Assembly: GCF_004765815.2 (NCBI RefSeq)
Contig: NZ_SBIS02000011.1
Coordinates: 124,001 to 188,000 of the forward strand
Direction: 5' to 3'
DNA: 64,000 nucleotides
Source of the DNA: Halorussus salinus
GTDB lineage: Archaea; Halobacteriota; Halobacteria; Halobacteriales; Haladaptataceae
Shown here: positions 8,911 through 17,608 of the stretch, piece by piece
Numbering within the stretch: position 1 is the stretch's first letter
How the letters are laid out: each line of letters opens with the position of its first letter
Translations under genes and position numbers: made by a program
Notes under the pieces: model-generated
The model's database searches: none
Told to the model about the DNA's origin: nothing
What the model saw: only the letters and a program-made list of their open reading frames with translations

Positions 8911-9591
8911 CTATCGAACCGACGACCGCGAATCGAACGCCAGACGCGACTCTTCTGCGAGGTCCCGGAACCGGTCGGCGGGGCGGCTCTCGGGCGCGAG
9001 GGCCGCCACCGGCGAGCCGTTGCGATGCGCGCGCGCCACTCGGTCGTCGTCGGGAATCGACACGACGGGGGCACCGAGCGCCCGCCGGACCTCGGCGGTG
9101 GGCGGGTTCTCACCGGTCCGGTTGAGCGCGACGGCGGCCAGTCCGGCGTCGAGTTCGCTGGCGAGCGCGCGGGTCCGGAGCGCGTCGGCCAGCGCGAACT
9201 CGCGGGGCGCGGTGACGAGAACCGCGGCGTCGGCCGCCAGCAGACCCATCCCCACGTCGGCGGCCATACCCGCCGGACAGTCCACGACGACCGACCCGTA
9301 GGTCTCCTCGACCGCCTCGACCGCCGAGACGAGGCGGGTCACGTCGCCAGCGCGCGCTCCGGCGAGGGTGCGCCCGCAGGGGAGGAGAGCGACCGGTCCC
9401 TCCTCACAGACCGCTTCGAGGGGGTCGGCCCGCCCGGCCAGTACGTCGTGGAGGTCCGGGCCGCGCCCGGCCGCGAGGTCGGCCATCGCGAGGTCGGCGT
9501 CCACGACCACGGCGTCGAGTTGCGCGCCGAGTTCGAGCGCGACGGTGGACTTGCCGACGCCGCCCTTGCCGCCCGCGACGGCCAGAATCAC
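8911..9591 (-). CDS. MinD/ParA-family ATPase
   Basis: The 226-residue protein has a canonical deviant Walker A motif (G-G-K-G-G-V-G-K-S-T) at its very N-terminus, a V-V-V-D-A-D-L-A-M-A-D-L switch region and V-V-V-D-C-P-A-G-M (Walker B). This is the MinD/septum-site type, which dimerises with ATP and acts in positioning or assembly. The start is a GTG at 9591: upstream in-frame sequence belongs to the preceding gene, and the start overlaps that gene's stop by four bases (GTGA), so the two are translationally coupled. Its partner is not a MinC; the coupled gene is of unknown function. Confidence 0.88.
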   Translation of the reverse strand: MILAVAGGKGGVGKSTVALELGAQLDAVVVDADLAMADLAAGRGPDLHDVLAGRADPLEAVCEEGPVALLPCGRTLAGARAGDVTRLVSAVEAVEETYGSVVVDCPAGMAADVGMGLLAADAAVLVTAPREFALADALRTRALASELDAGLAAVALNRTGENPPTAEVRRALGAPVVSIPDDDRVARAHRNGSPVAALAPESRPADRFRDLAEESRLAFDSRSSVR

Positions 9592-10301
9592 GGCGACCGC
9601 CCCGAGCGCCCGCGAAGCGCGTCGATTCGGTCCGCGACGGTCCCGAGCGCGGCCCGGTCGGCCGGTCGGAGGCCCGGTCCGGACTCGCCGGGTCGGGCGT
9701 CTGCGCGCTCCTCGACGGCCGAGAGCCACTCCTCGACCGGTTCCGGGATAGGTCGGTCGGGAACCGGCGCATCGTCCGTCTCCGACTCGGAGACTGATGA
9801 CACGGAGTCGGCGGACGAGTCGGCCGCGGAGGACTCAGCCGCGGGGGAGTCGGGGGTCGGCACCGCGTCGGCGGGCGGCCGCGGGTCGCCGAGCGACCGG
9901 ACGACGCCCTCGGGGGTCCCGTCGGCGGCGACCTCCTCGGGGTCGGTCTCGGAACGAGACTCGGACGACCCGGCGCGCTCGGACCAGACGATTTCCGCGG
10001 GAGGGTTCGCCAGCGCGTCGGAATCGTGGGAGACCTCGGGACCGCGAGGAGCGTCGGCGTCGGATTCGTCCACGGGACTCGCGTATCCCAACGCCCGCCG
10101 GTCGCGGGCCGGGACGACGCCCTCGAAGCCGCCGTCGTCCCACCCCGCGGCGGGGACGCCTTCACACCGCGGCGGCCAAATCGGCCCGGCGAGGAGGTCG
10201 GCGATCCGAACCCGGCGAGGAACGTCGCTCGGATTCCGGACGACCAGCGTCACGAGCGCGACGCCAGCGCGGCGTTCGACCTGCGAGTCGAGTTCCAGCA
10301 T
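9588..10301 (-). CDS. Conserved haloarchaeal protein, coupled to MinD-like ATPase
   Basis: The 237-residue protein has an N-terminal beta-rich domain (L-D-S-Q-V-E-R-R-A-G-V-A-L-V-T-L-V-V-R-N-P) of about 90 residues that looks like an Ig-like or C2-like sandwich, a long Ser/Asp/Glu-rich disordered middle (about 95-185), and a short C-terminal helix pair (E-E-W-L-S-A-V-E and V-A-D-R-I-D-A-L-R). Its stop overlaps the start of the MinD-like gene by four bases, so the products probably act together. No known domain is recognised with confidence. Confidence 0.78.
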   Translation of the reverse strand: MLELDSQVERRAGVALVTLVVRNPSDVPRRVRIADLLAGPIWPPRCEGVPAAGWDDGGFEGVVPARDRRALGYASPVDESDADAPRGPEVSHDSDALANPPAEIVWSERAGSSESRSETDPEEVAADGTPEGVVRSLGDPRPPADAVPTPDSPAAESSAADSSADSVSSVSESETDDAPVPDRPIPEPVEEWLSAVEERADARPGESGPGLRPADRAALGTVADRIDALRGRSGRSP

Positions 10302-10426
10302 GGCCGTGGTTCGTCCCGTCTTCGGTGATAAAGGTGGACCCGAGTCGGGGCGCGTCGCGCCGAACGCTTCCGCGGCTCGAAGACGAACCGGTAGCCGAGC
10401 CGACGAGTGAAGCCGACTAAATCTAC

Positions 10427-10470
10427 CTTTAGCACTTCTATACCATTCTTTAGCACTCCTGTATAATTCT
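10427..10470. repeat. Two 21-bp imperfect direct repeats
   Basis: The stretch between the 10490-11296 gene and the 9588-10301 gene is AT-rich. It holds the sequence ctttagcac twice (10427-10435 and 10448-10456) at exactly 21-base spacing, each followed by a TATA-like run (tctata, tgtata). Two helical turns between repeats places them on the same DNA face. They may be an operator or tandem promoters for the downstream 9588-10301/minD pair on the minus strand. Confidence 0.45.
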
Positions 10471-10489
10471 CAAAGAAACCTATAGAACT

Positions 10490-11296
10490 CTACACCCGGA
10501 CTACGGGAGCGTCCACCCACTCCGCGAGCGCATCGACGCGGTCGAACGACTCGACCGTGCCGACGACGACCGGCGCGTCGAGAGCCGCGACGCGAGCGAC
10601 CGCGAGCGCGGCCGAAACCGGCGGCTCGGCATCGACCGGCAGTTTCTCGCGGGCCTCCTCGAACGCCTCGCGCACGTCGTCGGCCAACGACTTCCGGGCG
10701 CTCCGGCGGAGGTTCGCCGCGCGGTCCTCCAAGCGCAGTCGCTCCCGGCGGCGCTCGCGGTCGGCGCGGGCCTGCTCGCGGGCGCGGGCCAGCGTCTGCT
10801 CGGCCGCGATGCGCTCGGTTTCCGCCTCCGAGAGGAGTCGCGTGGTCTCCGCGAGGTCCGCCTCCGCGTCGGTCGGGTCGGCGTCCGCCTCCCGGAGCGC
10901 CCGCACGCGCCCCCGGAGGGTGGCGACCTCCTCGCGTAACTCCTCGGCCGCGTCGGTGGTCTCGGCGACCCGGCGGCGGGCGTCCCGCAGGTCGATGGCG
11001 GGCGCGTCGAGGTCGTCGAGGAGGTCCCGGACTTCCGCGAGGGCGTCGGCCTGCGGCGGGGCGTGACCCCGCGAGCGCGCGGCCGCCGCGAGCGCGGGCC
11101 GGAGCGACCACGCCATTCCGGCGCGAATCGCGCCGACGTGGGCGTGGGCCGGACCCGGCGGCGGGCAGTCGATTGCCACCGGGGAATCCGTGTTCTCGTC
11201 GCGAATCGCCTCGGCGACCGCGGTGATTTCGAGGTCGTAGCTCCGGAGGTCGATGACGTTGCCCGTCCGAGTCTCGTCGGCGACGCGGACCCTCAT
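10490..11296 (-). CDS. Conserved coiled-coil haloarchaeal protein
   Basis: The 268-residue protein has an N-terminal region of about 95 residues with a P-P-P-G-P-A-H-A-H-V-G-A-I-R-A-G segment, a central long Arg/Glu/Ala-rich coiled coil (about residues 100-205), and a C-terminal hydrophobic domain (A-A-L-D-A-P-V-V-V-G-T-V-E-S-F). The arrangement resembles a structural or bridging protein rather than an enzyme. Its ATG overlaps the stop of the upstream gene at 11293 by four bases (ATGA). It is part of the conserved cluster next to mcm; function unknown. Confidence 0.78.
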   Translation of the reverse strand: MRVRVADETRTGNVIDLRSYDLEITAVAEAIRDENTDSPVAIDCPPPGPAHAHVGAIRAGMAWSLRPALAAAARSRGHAPPQADALAEVRDLLDDLDAPAIDLRDARRRVAETTDAAEELREEVATLRGRVRALREADADPTDAEADLAETTRLLSEAETERIAAEQTLARAREQARADRERRRERLRLEDRAANLRRSARKSLADDVREAFEEAREKLPVDAEPPVSAALAVARVAALDAPVVVGTVESFDRVDALAEWVDAPVVRV

Positions 11297-11631
11297 AGCT
11301 CCGCGTCGCGCATCGCGTCGGCGTCGGGGTGGTCGGTGCCGACCGCGAACTTGGCGTAAGGTGTACTCGCGTGGTCGCGCTCCTCGTAGGCCGCGGCGGC
11401 GTCCCGGACCGACTCGGGGACCTCCTCGAACTCGTTGAACGTGGTGGTTCGTTCGAGTTGTACGTCGCCAGCGTGTTTCTCGCGGAGGCGCAACGCCAGA
11501 AACGCGCCGAGTTCGGTCGCGTCCAGCAGGGCGGCGCGGCCGAACCGCTGGACGACCGCCTCGTCGTGTCGGTTACAGACGTTCCGGAGGGTCTGGCGCG
11601 CGGCCCGCGAGTACGTCACGACCAGTAGCAC
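11293..11631 (-). CDS. Conserved haloarchaeal protein
   Basis: A 112-residue protein starting M-L-L-V-V-T-Y-S-R-A-A-R-Q-T-L-R-N-V, with the conserved-looking block R-H-D-E-A-V-V-Q-R-F-G-R-A and ending in a loop around H-A-S-T-P-Y-A-K-F-A-V-G. It is translationally coupled to the coiled-coil gene (four-base overlap), so the pair likely works together. The family is found beside mcm in haloarchaea as far as I recall; no function is known. Confidence 0.75.
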   Translation of the reverse strand: MLLVVTYSRAARQTLRNVCNRHDEAVVQRFGRAALLDATELGAFLALRLREKHAGDVQLERTTTFNEFEEVPESVRDAAAAYEERDHASTPYAKFAVGTDHPDADAMRDAEL

Positions 11632-11695
11632 GGGCGTAGCTTGCCGTCCGTTCGATTTTAAAATTATCCTCTCGCTCCGGGCGACCTGCGGACGA

Positions 11696-12331
11696 CTATC
11701 TGCTCCGGACGACCCACTCGCCCTCCTCGCGTTCGACCACCGTGTCGAACAGCGAGGTGAGCGTGCTGACGGTCTGCTGGTCGCAGGCCTCCGGGTCGAG
11801 GTGGAAGTGTGCGGTCGCGTCGGCCGTGTCGAACCGACCCGTCAGGACGTGGAGGAACTTGTAGATGGTCTGAAGGTCGGCGTACTGGAGCAGCGCCGTC
11901 AGCGAGTCGAAACACGCGACGGTCTCGTTGTCGTTGTCGCCCCACTCCTTGAGAATCTCGCTGAGTTTGATACCGAGACCGGTCAGGTCGCCCGGATTCG
12001 AGAGCGGTTCCACGATGTCGCTGGTCGGCGCGGGTCCGGCGCTGTCGCCCACCGCCGCCGAGGCCGACCGGGTCGTCTCGCCGACGCTGACGATGCGTGC
12101 GTTCCGGGGGCGCTCGTCGGTGTGGGATAGCCAGTCCCGGATACAGGCGTCGGCCGACCGCGTGTACGTGACCCACAGGACGTTCTCGTCGGTGTCCCCC
12201 GTCGGCGTGAGGAGGTCGTGGCACGCGTCGTCGGTGGCCTCGTGAATCGACGGCGTCAGTAGCAGAACGCAGGCCCCCTGCTCTACGTCCGCCCGGAGTG
12301 ACTCGCTCTCGTCGTGGCCCTTGCTTCGCAT
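11696..12331 (-). CDS. RecA-superfamily-like (HTR-like) haloarchaeal protein
   Basis: The 211-residue protein has the fold order of KaiC/RecA-like domains (V-L-L-L-T-P-S, V-L-W-V-T-Y-T-R-S-A, V-A-C-F-D-S-L-T-A-L-L-Q-Y, A-H-F-H-L-D) but no Walker A lysine is visible, so it is probably a non-hydrolysing relative. Such proteins are often called HTR-like in haloarchaea. A TATA-like element (aaataaataa, near 12405) lies well upstream, giving a leader of about 50 bases. Confidence 0.7.
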   Translation of the reverse strand: MRSKGHDESESLRADVEQGACVLLLTPSIHEATDDACHDLLTPTGDTDENVLWVTYTRSADACIRDWLSHTDERPRNARIVSVGETTRSASAAVGDSAGPAPTSDIVEPLSNPGDLTGLGIKLSEILKEWGDNDNETVACFDSLTALLQYADLQTIYKFLHVLTGRFDTADATAHFHLDPEACDQQTVSTLTSLFDTVVEREEGEWVVRSR

Positions 12332-12482
12332 TGTGATGTCCCGTGCGTGCTGATTCGACTGGTTGGTACGTCTGAACGGATACTCCTACGGGAACCTACC
12401 TTATTTATTTTCCTTTGTCATTCACGTGCGACCGAAGTCGTGAGCCTCGTCGCGGGTCCGCGAGTCGTCGAACGCGGGACGG

Positions 12483-12761
12483 TTAGCTCAGTTCCCGGAC
12501 CTCGACCGCCGACTCGTCGGTCTCGACGCGCTCGGCCACGTTCTCGCGGGCGCGGGACGCCGATTCGGCGACGACGACGACGCCCTCCGCCTCGTCGGTG
12601 CCGGAAGCGCGGTAGACCGACAACTGGTCGTCCTCGAACTCGGTGGCGTACGTCCGGAGGACGTTCACGACGCGGCGCTCGGTCGCGCGCAGGTCGGCCT
12701 CGCCCGACTCGAAGTCGGCCAGCGCCTCCTCGACGTTCCGAAGCGCGGAGATGCGGTCCAT
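12483..12761 (-). CDS. Small conserved haloarchaeal protein downstream of mcm
   Basis: A 92-residue, very acidic protein: a helical N-terminal half (L-R-N-V-E-E-A-L-A-D-F-E-S-G-E-A-D-L) followed by alternating strands (L-S-V-Y-R-A-S-G, G-V-V-V-V-A-E-S-A-S-R-A). It starts one base after the mcm stop codon and is certainly cotranscribed with mcm. That tight link makes a role around replication plausible, but no domain is recognised. Confidence 0.78.
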   Translation of the reverse strand: MDRISALRNVEEALADFESGEADLRATERRVVNVLRTYATEFEDDQLSVYRASGTDEAEGVVVVAESASRARENVAERVETDESAVEVRELS

Positions 12762-12762
12762 G

Positions 12763-15700
12763 CTACGTCGTCCGGAGGTGGTCGGTCGAAGGCTCGTACA
12801 CCTCGCCTTTCTGTTTCAGTTTGTCTATCTCGTGTTCGGCCTTCGAGTGTTCGAGGCCGATCTCCTCGGCGCGGTCCAACACCACGTCCATCGGCGCGCC
12901 TTCGTCGTAGTCCTCCTCGATGTCAGCGATGAGTTGCTTGATGTTCTTGATGCGGTCGCGCTGGGACTTCGAGGTCCCGGTCTCGACCACGTCGGCGTCG
13001 AACTGGCCGGTCTCGGGGTCCACGCCGATGTCCTGCAGGCAGGAGCGCGTAATCGAGACCGCGCGCTCGGCGTCTTCCTGTTCGACCTCGTCGGAGAGAC
13101 GGACGCGCGCGCTGGCCTCCGAGAGGCGGACCAACGCCTCCAGTTTCCGGGCCGTCACCGGGACCGGAGCGTCCTCGTCGGCCCCCTTCGTCCGGAGGTC
13201 CACGTAGAAGTCCTCGATGGTCCGTTTGGCCTCGTCGGTCATCGTCGGGAAGCAACTGCGCTTTGCGTACGCGATGTACTTGCGCAGGAGGTCGGGGTCG
13301 ATTGCGGGCGCGACCTCCTCGGTCTGGCTCTCGACCTCCTCCTCGGAGATGTTGGGCGCGCTCATTTCGGTCCGCTGGGTGTTCAACTGCCCGGCGTAGT
13401 TGGTCTGGATGATGTGCTGGGCGAGGCGCTTGTCGTGCTCCTCGTCGGGCTGGTCGGTGACGGTGAAGATGAGGTCGAACCGCGATATCAGGGCGGGTTC
13501 GAGGTCTATCTGCTCGCCGATGGACTCGTACTGGTCGAACCGGCCGTACTTGGGGTTCGCCGCCCCGAGGAGCGAACACCGGGACTTGAGCGTCGCGTTG
13601 ATGCCCGCCTTCGAGACCGAAATCTTCTGCTGTTCGAGGGCCTCGTGCATGGCCGAGCGGTCCTCCGAGTTGTGAACGACCATTCCGTTGGCGACGAAGT
13701 TGTGTGTTCCCTCGACCGTCAGGTCGTACACCTTCGGTTCGGAACTCGCTTCGATTGCATCCAGCAGTCGCTGGGCCTCCTCGCGGACGTTCCGGACGTG
13801 ATCGAGTGCAACCGCTTCTACTTCAGGGAAGCGGTCGGTCTCCACGACGCCCCTGAACCACCGCGAGACGGTCGAAGGGGCGACATCTAAATCGTCGGCG
13901 AGAGCGGCGAGCGAAACGTCGTGTCGGTCGAGTTCGTCACGCAGGTCGCTCCATGTTCCTCCCGACGGTTGGGTCGCCAACAGGTTCCGTGCCGTTTCGA
14001 CGCTATTCTCGGGCGAACACGTCAAAAGGTCGGCGAGTTCGCCGCGCATCAGTCGCTTTCGGTCGGTTGCCTCGCTCGCCGTCGTCGCGTCCACGGACTC
14101 GACGCGCCGCCACTTCACGTCGCCGTGAACTAACGACCGGAACGGGTCGAGATCGGTGTCGGTAACGGACGTGACGAGCGTAGAGAGTCGGTCGCACACG
14201 ACGGCACGGAGGTCGTCGTTTCGACCCCATTCCCGAGAAATCATCTGTTGAGTGTACTCGGTTCCGTCGGCGAGTTCGCTCTGCGACGCATGGTATCGGT
14301 CTTTGACCTCGGTGAGCGTCGCCCAGTCGCAGTCGCCGGTCAGCGTTTCGAGAGTAGCGGCGGCGTCTCGCTTGCGGTCCTCGAATGCGTCTAGGATACG
14401 TCGAGCCAAGCGAAGCGAGACGTTTGCGTCGTCGTTCTCGAAGTTACAGTACGTCGCGTCGTCGAGTCCACACTCCGACTGATAGAGTCGAAGTGACTTC
14501 CGAATCTCGGCGATCAAATCGCCACACTCCGGAATCACGTCGAGTATTGTCCGGTCGCCGGATGCCGATTCGCAGACGGCCTCGAGTGACGACTGTTTTC
14601 GGTCAAGCGTGAACCCGATGTGACTGTCGAACGCTTCGAGTGAGTCTGCCGCCGTGATAGCGAGGAGATACATATCCCGACCCGTGTCGTGTTCACGGGT
14701 CTGAATCTGGCTCGTCACGCCGAACTCCAAGAGCAGACTCTTGACGCCGAGTAGCAACTCGTAGCTGGACGAGTGAATCGTGACGTTCCCCGTCTCCGGA
14801 TCGACGCTCCCTTCACTATCCGCCAATGCCCGGATGAAGGCCGCCTTCGTGGCAGATGGTGCGTCGGTGACGCCGTCGGGGAACGCCTTCTCGTCGTACG
14901 TTTCGAGGTTCATCCCCGCATCAAGTACCGCGTCGGCGTACTCGCGCCCCGGAAGGCGAACGGTCTCGACACCGTCGTCGCGCTGTTCGCTCGGCGGTCG
15001 AACCGGGTGTGCGTCGAACGCTTCCCGGCACGCTCTCTCGAAGTCCAGTAGCAGCTCTTCTTCCTTGTTGATGAAACGAATCCCGTAGACGCCCTCGTCA
15101 CGGTCGTAGTATACGTTTCCATCGCCGGAGAGATACCCGAGAACTGCGCCGAGAGACGGTTCCGTACCCGTCGGTAAGTCGGCCGATTCTGATGTCTCGA
15201 CAGCAGTTCCGCCGTCTGTCGTCGGCTGAGACAACTGGCGCGGTACGTACACCCAGTCGCCAGCGTCGAGTTCTGCGGCAGGCGTCTCGACTCGCTGGCC
15301 GTCTTCGAACACGAAGAACGGGTGGTCGTGAGTCGCGGTCAACTCCTCGCCCGACTCGACGCTGACCGTCGTCACTTCCTCCGGAGCGTCGTACTCGTGG
15401 ACCGCCGTAACTGGGCGCTTGACGAGCCGCCCGTCGTCGGTCATCGTCCACGCTTCGAGGTCCACATCCCGAATCGTGCGCCCGTTCGGAAGCTCCTCGA
15501 TAGTGCCCGTGTCGGCGGCTTCGCGTGCGAGGTCCCGAATGCGCGAAACCCGGCCGTCGGCGAGGTGAACGAGCGTGTCGCCGGTCACACAGCGCATCTT
15601 GTCTAACTCGTCCACCGCTGCGATGCCTTGGTCCGCGAGGACGAGCGCACCCGCTTCGAGCGTCCACTGCTGGCCGTCGCCGAAGTCGTCTCTAACAGCC

Positions 15701-17328
15701 GCCGCCGTAAGTCCTGCCGAACTGCTACCCTTCCCAGACGTGTACACAGACCGTGGCGCGATATTCTGCACGTAGGAAATCATCTGCGAGTTGTGCGAGA
15801 GAACTCCATTAGAGACGTAGCTGTGTGTCCCTTCGACTTCGAGGTCGTACACCCAGTCGTAGTCCGGTTCGACGGTTTCGATGGCTTTGATTGGAGATGT
15901 TCCGACCTTCGAACCGAGGAGCCAACTCGAATCCCCTCCTGCCCGATTTGTGACTCGTGTCCCGCCGTCGGTCAGCGCGGGGTGACTCTGCTTACTGACT
16001 GCCACGGAGTCCCCTTCTCCGAGATTTTCGGCCCGAACTGCATCGAACGAGCCACCGGACTGAACGAAGAGCGGATGCGACGGCGTAACTTCGAGTTCCG
16101 ACCCACTGGCCGTCCGAATGCGATACATCCGCTCCGGTGTTTCGCGCTTCCAGACTTTCGTCGCGCGCCGCTGTTCTAACGACCCCCGAGGAGTGAGAGA
16201 CGGGAGTTCGAAGTCTACGTCGTCGTAGACGCCGTCGTCGATTGGCTGAGGGTCGTTCAAGTTCTCCTCCACCAATTCCCGAATTTCGCGCTCGGTCCCG
16301 TCTGCGAGCGTGATTCTCGTATCGCCTTTGACACACTTCCCCGTACCGGGGTCCCCGATGAGGAGCATGTGCAGGTCCCCGCGAATCCGCGACTCGTCGG
16401 GGAGGTGTTTGGTCACGCCCGAGAACAGTTGGAGAATCATCGCCAGTTTCTCCTCGTCGTAGCCGTAGATGGCCGGGGCCATCGAATCGACCATCTGCTC
16501 GTAGATGTCGTCGGACTGGGAGAGTTCGACGATTTCCTGCTTGTCCTCGTCGGTGATGTCCATCTCCTCGAACTGCTCGTCCTCGATGGTCACCGAGATG
16601 CCGTCCATGTACACGTCGAAGACCGCGGACTTGTCCTGTCCGCTCCCCTGCTGTTCGAGGTGGAGGACGCCCGTGACCGTGACGTGGTCGCCGGGCGTCA
16701 CCTCGCCGGTGATGTCGTCCTCGATGTGAACGTCGAGGCTCTGGGGCGTCTCCCCGCCCCGGAGTCCCTCGGGACTCTCTTGGACGCGGAGTTTCTGGGA
16801 GTCCACGAACTCCGACTGGTCGAAGTTGATCTGGAAGGGACCCTGTCGCTCACAGCCCTGACACTCGTGGGGTTCCTGAAAGTCGCCGCCGCTCTGGGGG
16901 ATGTAGGTCAGCGTCCCGCACCGCTGGCACTCGAAGGCGGCCTCCTGAATCTTCGGCCGAACGTCGGTCGCCTTCCGGACGATGCCCTGCACGCTGACCA
17001 TCGTGTTGACGTGCCGGGCGCGAATCTCCCGGATGTCGGTACTCTGGTCCAGATTCTGCACGCGGACGTGGGCCTGCCCGAGGCTCACGTCCACCGGGAG
17101 GTCGTACAGGCGCAGGGCCTCCTCGGCGTACTCGCGTAGCTGTTCGGGTTGCGAGAGGAAGTCGTCCGCGAGGTCCGAGTCGTAGCGATAGAGGTCGGTC
17201 CAGTCTACGTACAGCGACCGCTGTTCGTTCGGGTAGTTCTGCGCGAGTCGCCCGATCTCGTCGCTGTAGTACCGCCGGTAGAACTGCTCGAAGTTGTCGA
17301 TAAGCTCCGTATTCTCCGCGCGAGCCAT
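12763..17328 (-). CDS. mcm: Minichromosome maintenance helicase with two inteins
   Basis: MCM is the replicative helicase. The 1521-residue precursor contains two inteins (residues 332-513 and 580-1220), leaving a mature protein of 698 residues, the usual haloarchaeal size. Visible in the exteins: the N-terminal domain with a Cys4 zinc finger (C-x2-C ... C-x2-C), Walker A G-D-P-G-T-G-K|S split by intein 1, Walker B A-A-V-D-E-L-D-K-M, intein 2 inserted right after K-M-R, the S-R-F-D-L arginine finger, and a C-terminal winged-helix-like region. The two sites correspond to the well-known cdc21/MCM intein positions. Splicing is needed for any helicase activity. Confidence 0.97.
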   Translation of the reverse strand: MARAENTELIDNFEQFYRRYYSDEIGRLAQNYPNEQRSLYVDWTDLYRYDSDLADDFLSQPEQLREYAEEALRLYDLPVDVSLGQAHVRVQNLDQSTDIREIRARHVNTMVSVQGIVRKATDVRPKIQEAAFECQRCGTLTYIPQSGGDFQEPHECQGCERQGPFQINFDQSEFVDSQKLRVQESPEGLRGGETPQSLDVHIEDDITGEVTPGDHVTVTGVLHLEQQGSGQDKSAVFDVYMDGISVTIEDEQFEEMDITDEDKQEIVELSQSDDIYEQMVDSMAPAIYGYDEEKLAMILQLFSGVTKHLPDESRIRGDLHMLLIGDPGTGKCVKGDTRITLADGTEREIRELVEENLNDPQPIDDGVYDDVDFELPSLTPRGSLEQRRATKVWKRETPERMYRIRTASGSELEVTPSHPLFVQSGGSFDAVRAENLGEGDSVAVSKQSHPALTDGGTRVTNRAGGDSSWLLGSKVGTSPIKAIETVEPDYDWVYDLEVEGTHSYVSNGVLSHNSQMISYVQNIAPRSVYTSGKGSSSAGLTAAAVRDDFGDGQQWTLEAGALVLADQGIAAVDELDKMRCVTGDTLVHLADGRVSRIRDLAREAADTGTIEELPNGRTIRDVDLEAWTMTDDGRLVKRPVTAVHEYDAPEEVTTVSVESGEELTATHDHPFFVFEDGQRVETPAAELDAGDWVYVPRQLSQPTTDGGTAVETSESADLPTGTEPSLGAVLGYLSGDGNVYYDRDEGVYGIRFINKEEELLLDFERACREAFDAHPVRPPSEQRDDGVETVRLPGREYADAVLDAGMNLETYDEKAFPDGVTDAPSATKAAFIRALADSEGSVDPETGNVTIHSSSYELLLGVKSLLLEFGVTSQIQTREHDTGRDMYLLAITAADSLEAFDSHIGFTLDRKQSSLEAVCESASGDRTILDVIPECGDLIAEIRKSLRLYQSECGLDDATYCNFENDDANVSLRLARRILDAFEDRKRDAAATLETLTGDCDWATLTEVKDRYHASQSELADGTEYTQQMISREWGRNDDLRAVVCDRLSTLVTSVTDTDLDPFRSLVHGDVKWRRVESVDATTASEATDRKRLMRGELADLLTCSPENSVETARNLLATQPSGGTWSDLRDELDRHDVSLAALADDLDVAPSTVSRWFRGVVETDRFPEVEAVALDHVRNVREEAQRLLDAIEASSEPKVYDLTVEGTHNFVANGMVVHNSEDRSAMHEALEQQKISVSKAGINATLKSRCSLLGAANPKYGRFDQYESIGEQIDLEPALISRFDLIFTVTDQPDEEHDKRLAQHIIQTNYAGQLNTQRTEMSAPNISEEEVESQTEEVAPAIDPDLLRKYIAYAKRSCFPTMTDEAKRTIEDFYVDLRTKGADEDAPVPVTARKLEALVRLSEASARVRLSDEVEQEDAERAVSITRSCLQDIGVDPETGQFDADVVETGTSKSQRDRIKNIKQLIADIEEDYDEGAPMDVVLDRAEEIGLEHSKAEHEIDKLKQKGEVYEPSTDHLRTT
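13669..15591 (-). mobile_element. MCM intein 2 (large, with homing endonuclease and HTH)
   Basis: This 641-residue intein starts C-V-T-G-D-T, has block B T-A-T-H-D-H-P, two LAGLIDADG-type blocks (L-G-Y-L-S-G-D-G-N and I-R-A-L-A-D-S-E-G-S), and the end V-Y-D-L-T-V-E-G-T-H-N-F-V-A-N-G-M-V-V-H-N before Ser. About 300 residues lie between the second endonuclease block and the C-terminal splicing block, including a clear HTH (V-S-L-A-A-L-A-D-D-L-D-V-A-P-S-T-V-S-R-W-F). This extra region probably contacts the homing site. Confidence 0.92.
15790..16335 (-). mobile_element. MCM intein 1 (mini-intein, Walker A site)
   Basis: A 182-residue intein begins with Cys (C-V-K-G-D-T block A), has block B T-P-S-H-P-L-F-V, and ends V-Y-D-L-E-V-E-G-T-H-S-Y-V-S-N-G-V-L-S-H-N before a Ser extein residue. 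It lies between the Lys and Ser of the P-loop. No LAGLIDADG endonuclease blocks are present, so it can splice but not home. The linker between blocks B and F is short. Confidence 0.93.
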
Positions 17329-17608
17329 TCACCAGAAACGTAGTTCTTCCTCCGGTAAGAAGGTTCGTAAAGCACGCTGAAAGTGAACGAGCGGTGACGG
17401 CCACGGGTCGCGTCGCGTTCTTTCCCGTCGCGTTCCTCCCCACTGCGTCTCTTCCCGTCGCGTCTCTCCTCGTGTCGTCTCCTACATATCGAATTCTCGA
17501 TTATTTCGATCGCAGACGACCGAGGAGTCCGTTCGGCCTCGTCGGGCCACGGAAACCCACCCCGGCAACGTTGGAGTTTTATTACTGATGATTGTGAAAC
17601 CGGCGCAT

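Noticed and set aside
9592-9729. Longer N-terminus of the canonical MinD-like protein
   Set aside because: It would overlap the upstream gene and add an Arg-rich stretch; the GTG at 9591 places the P-loop at the N-terminus as in the family.
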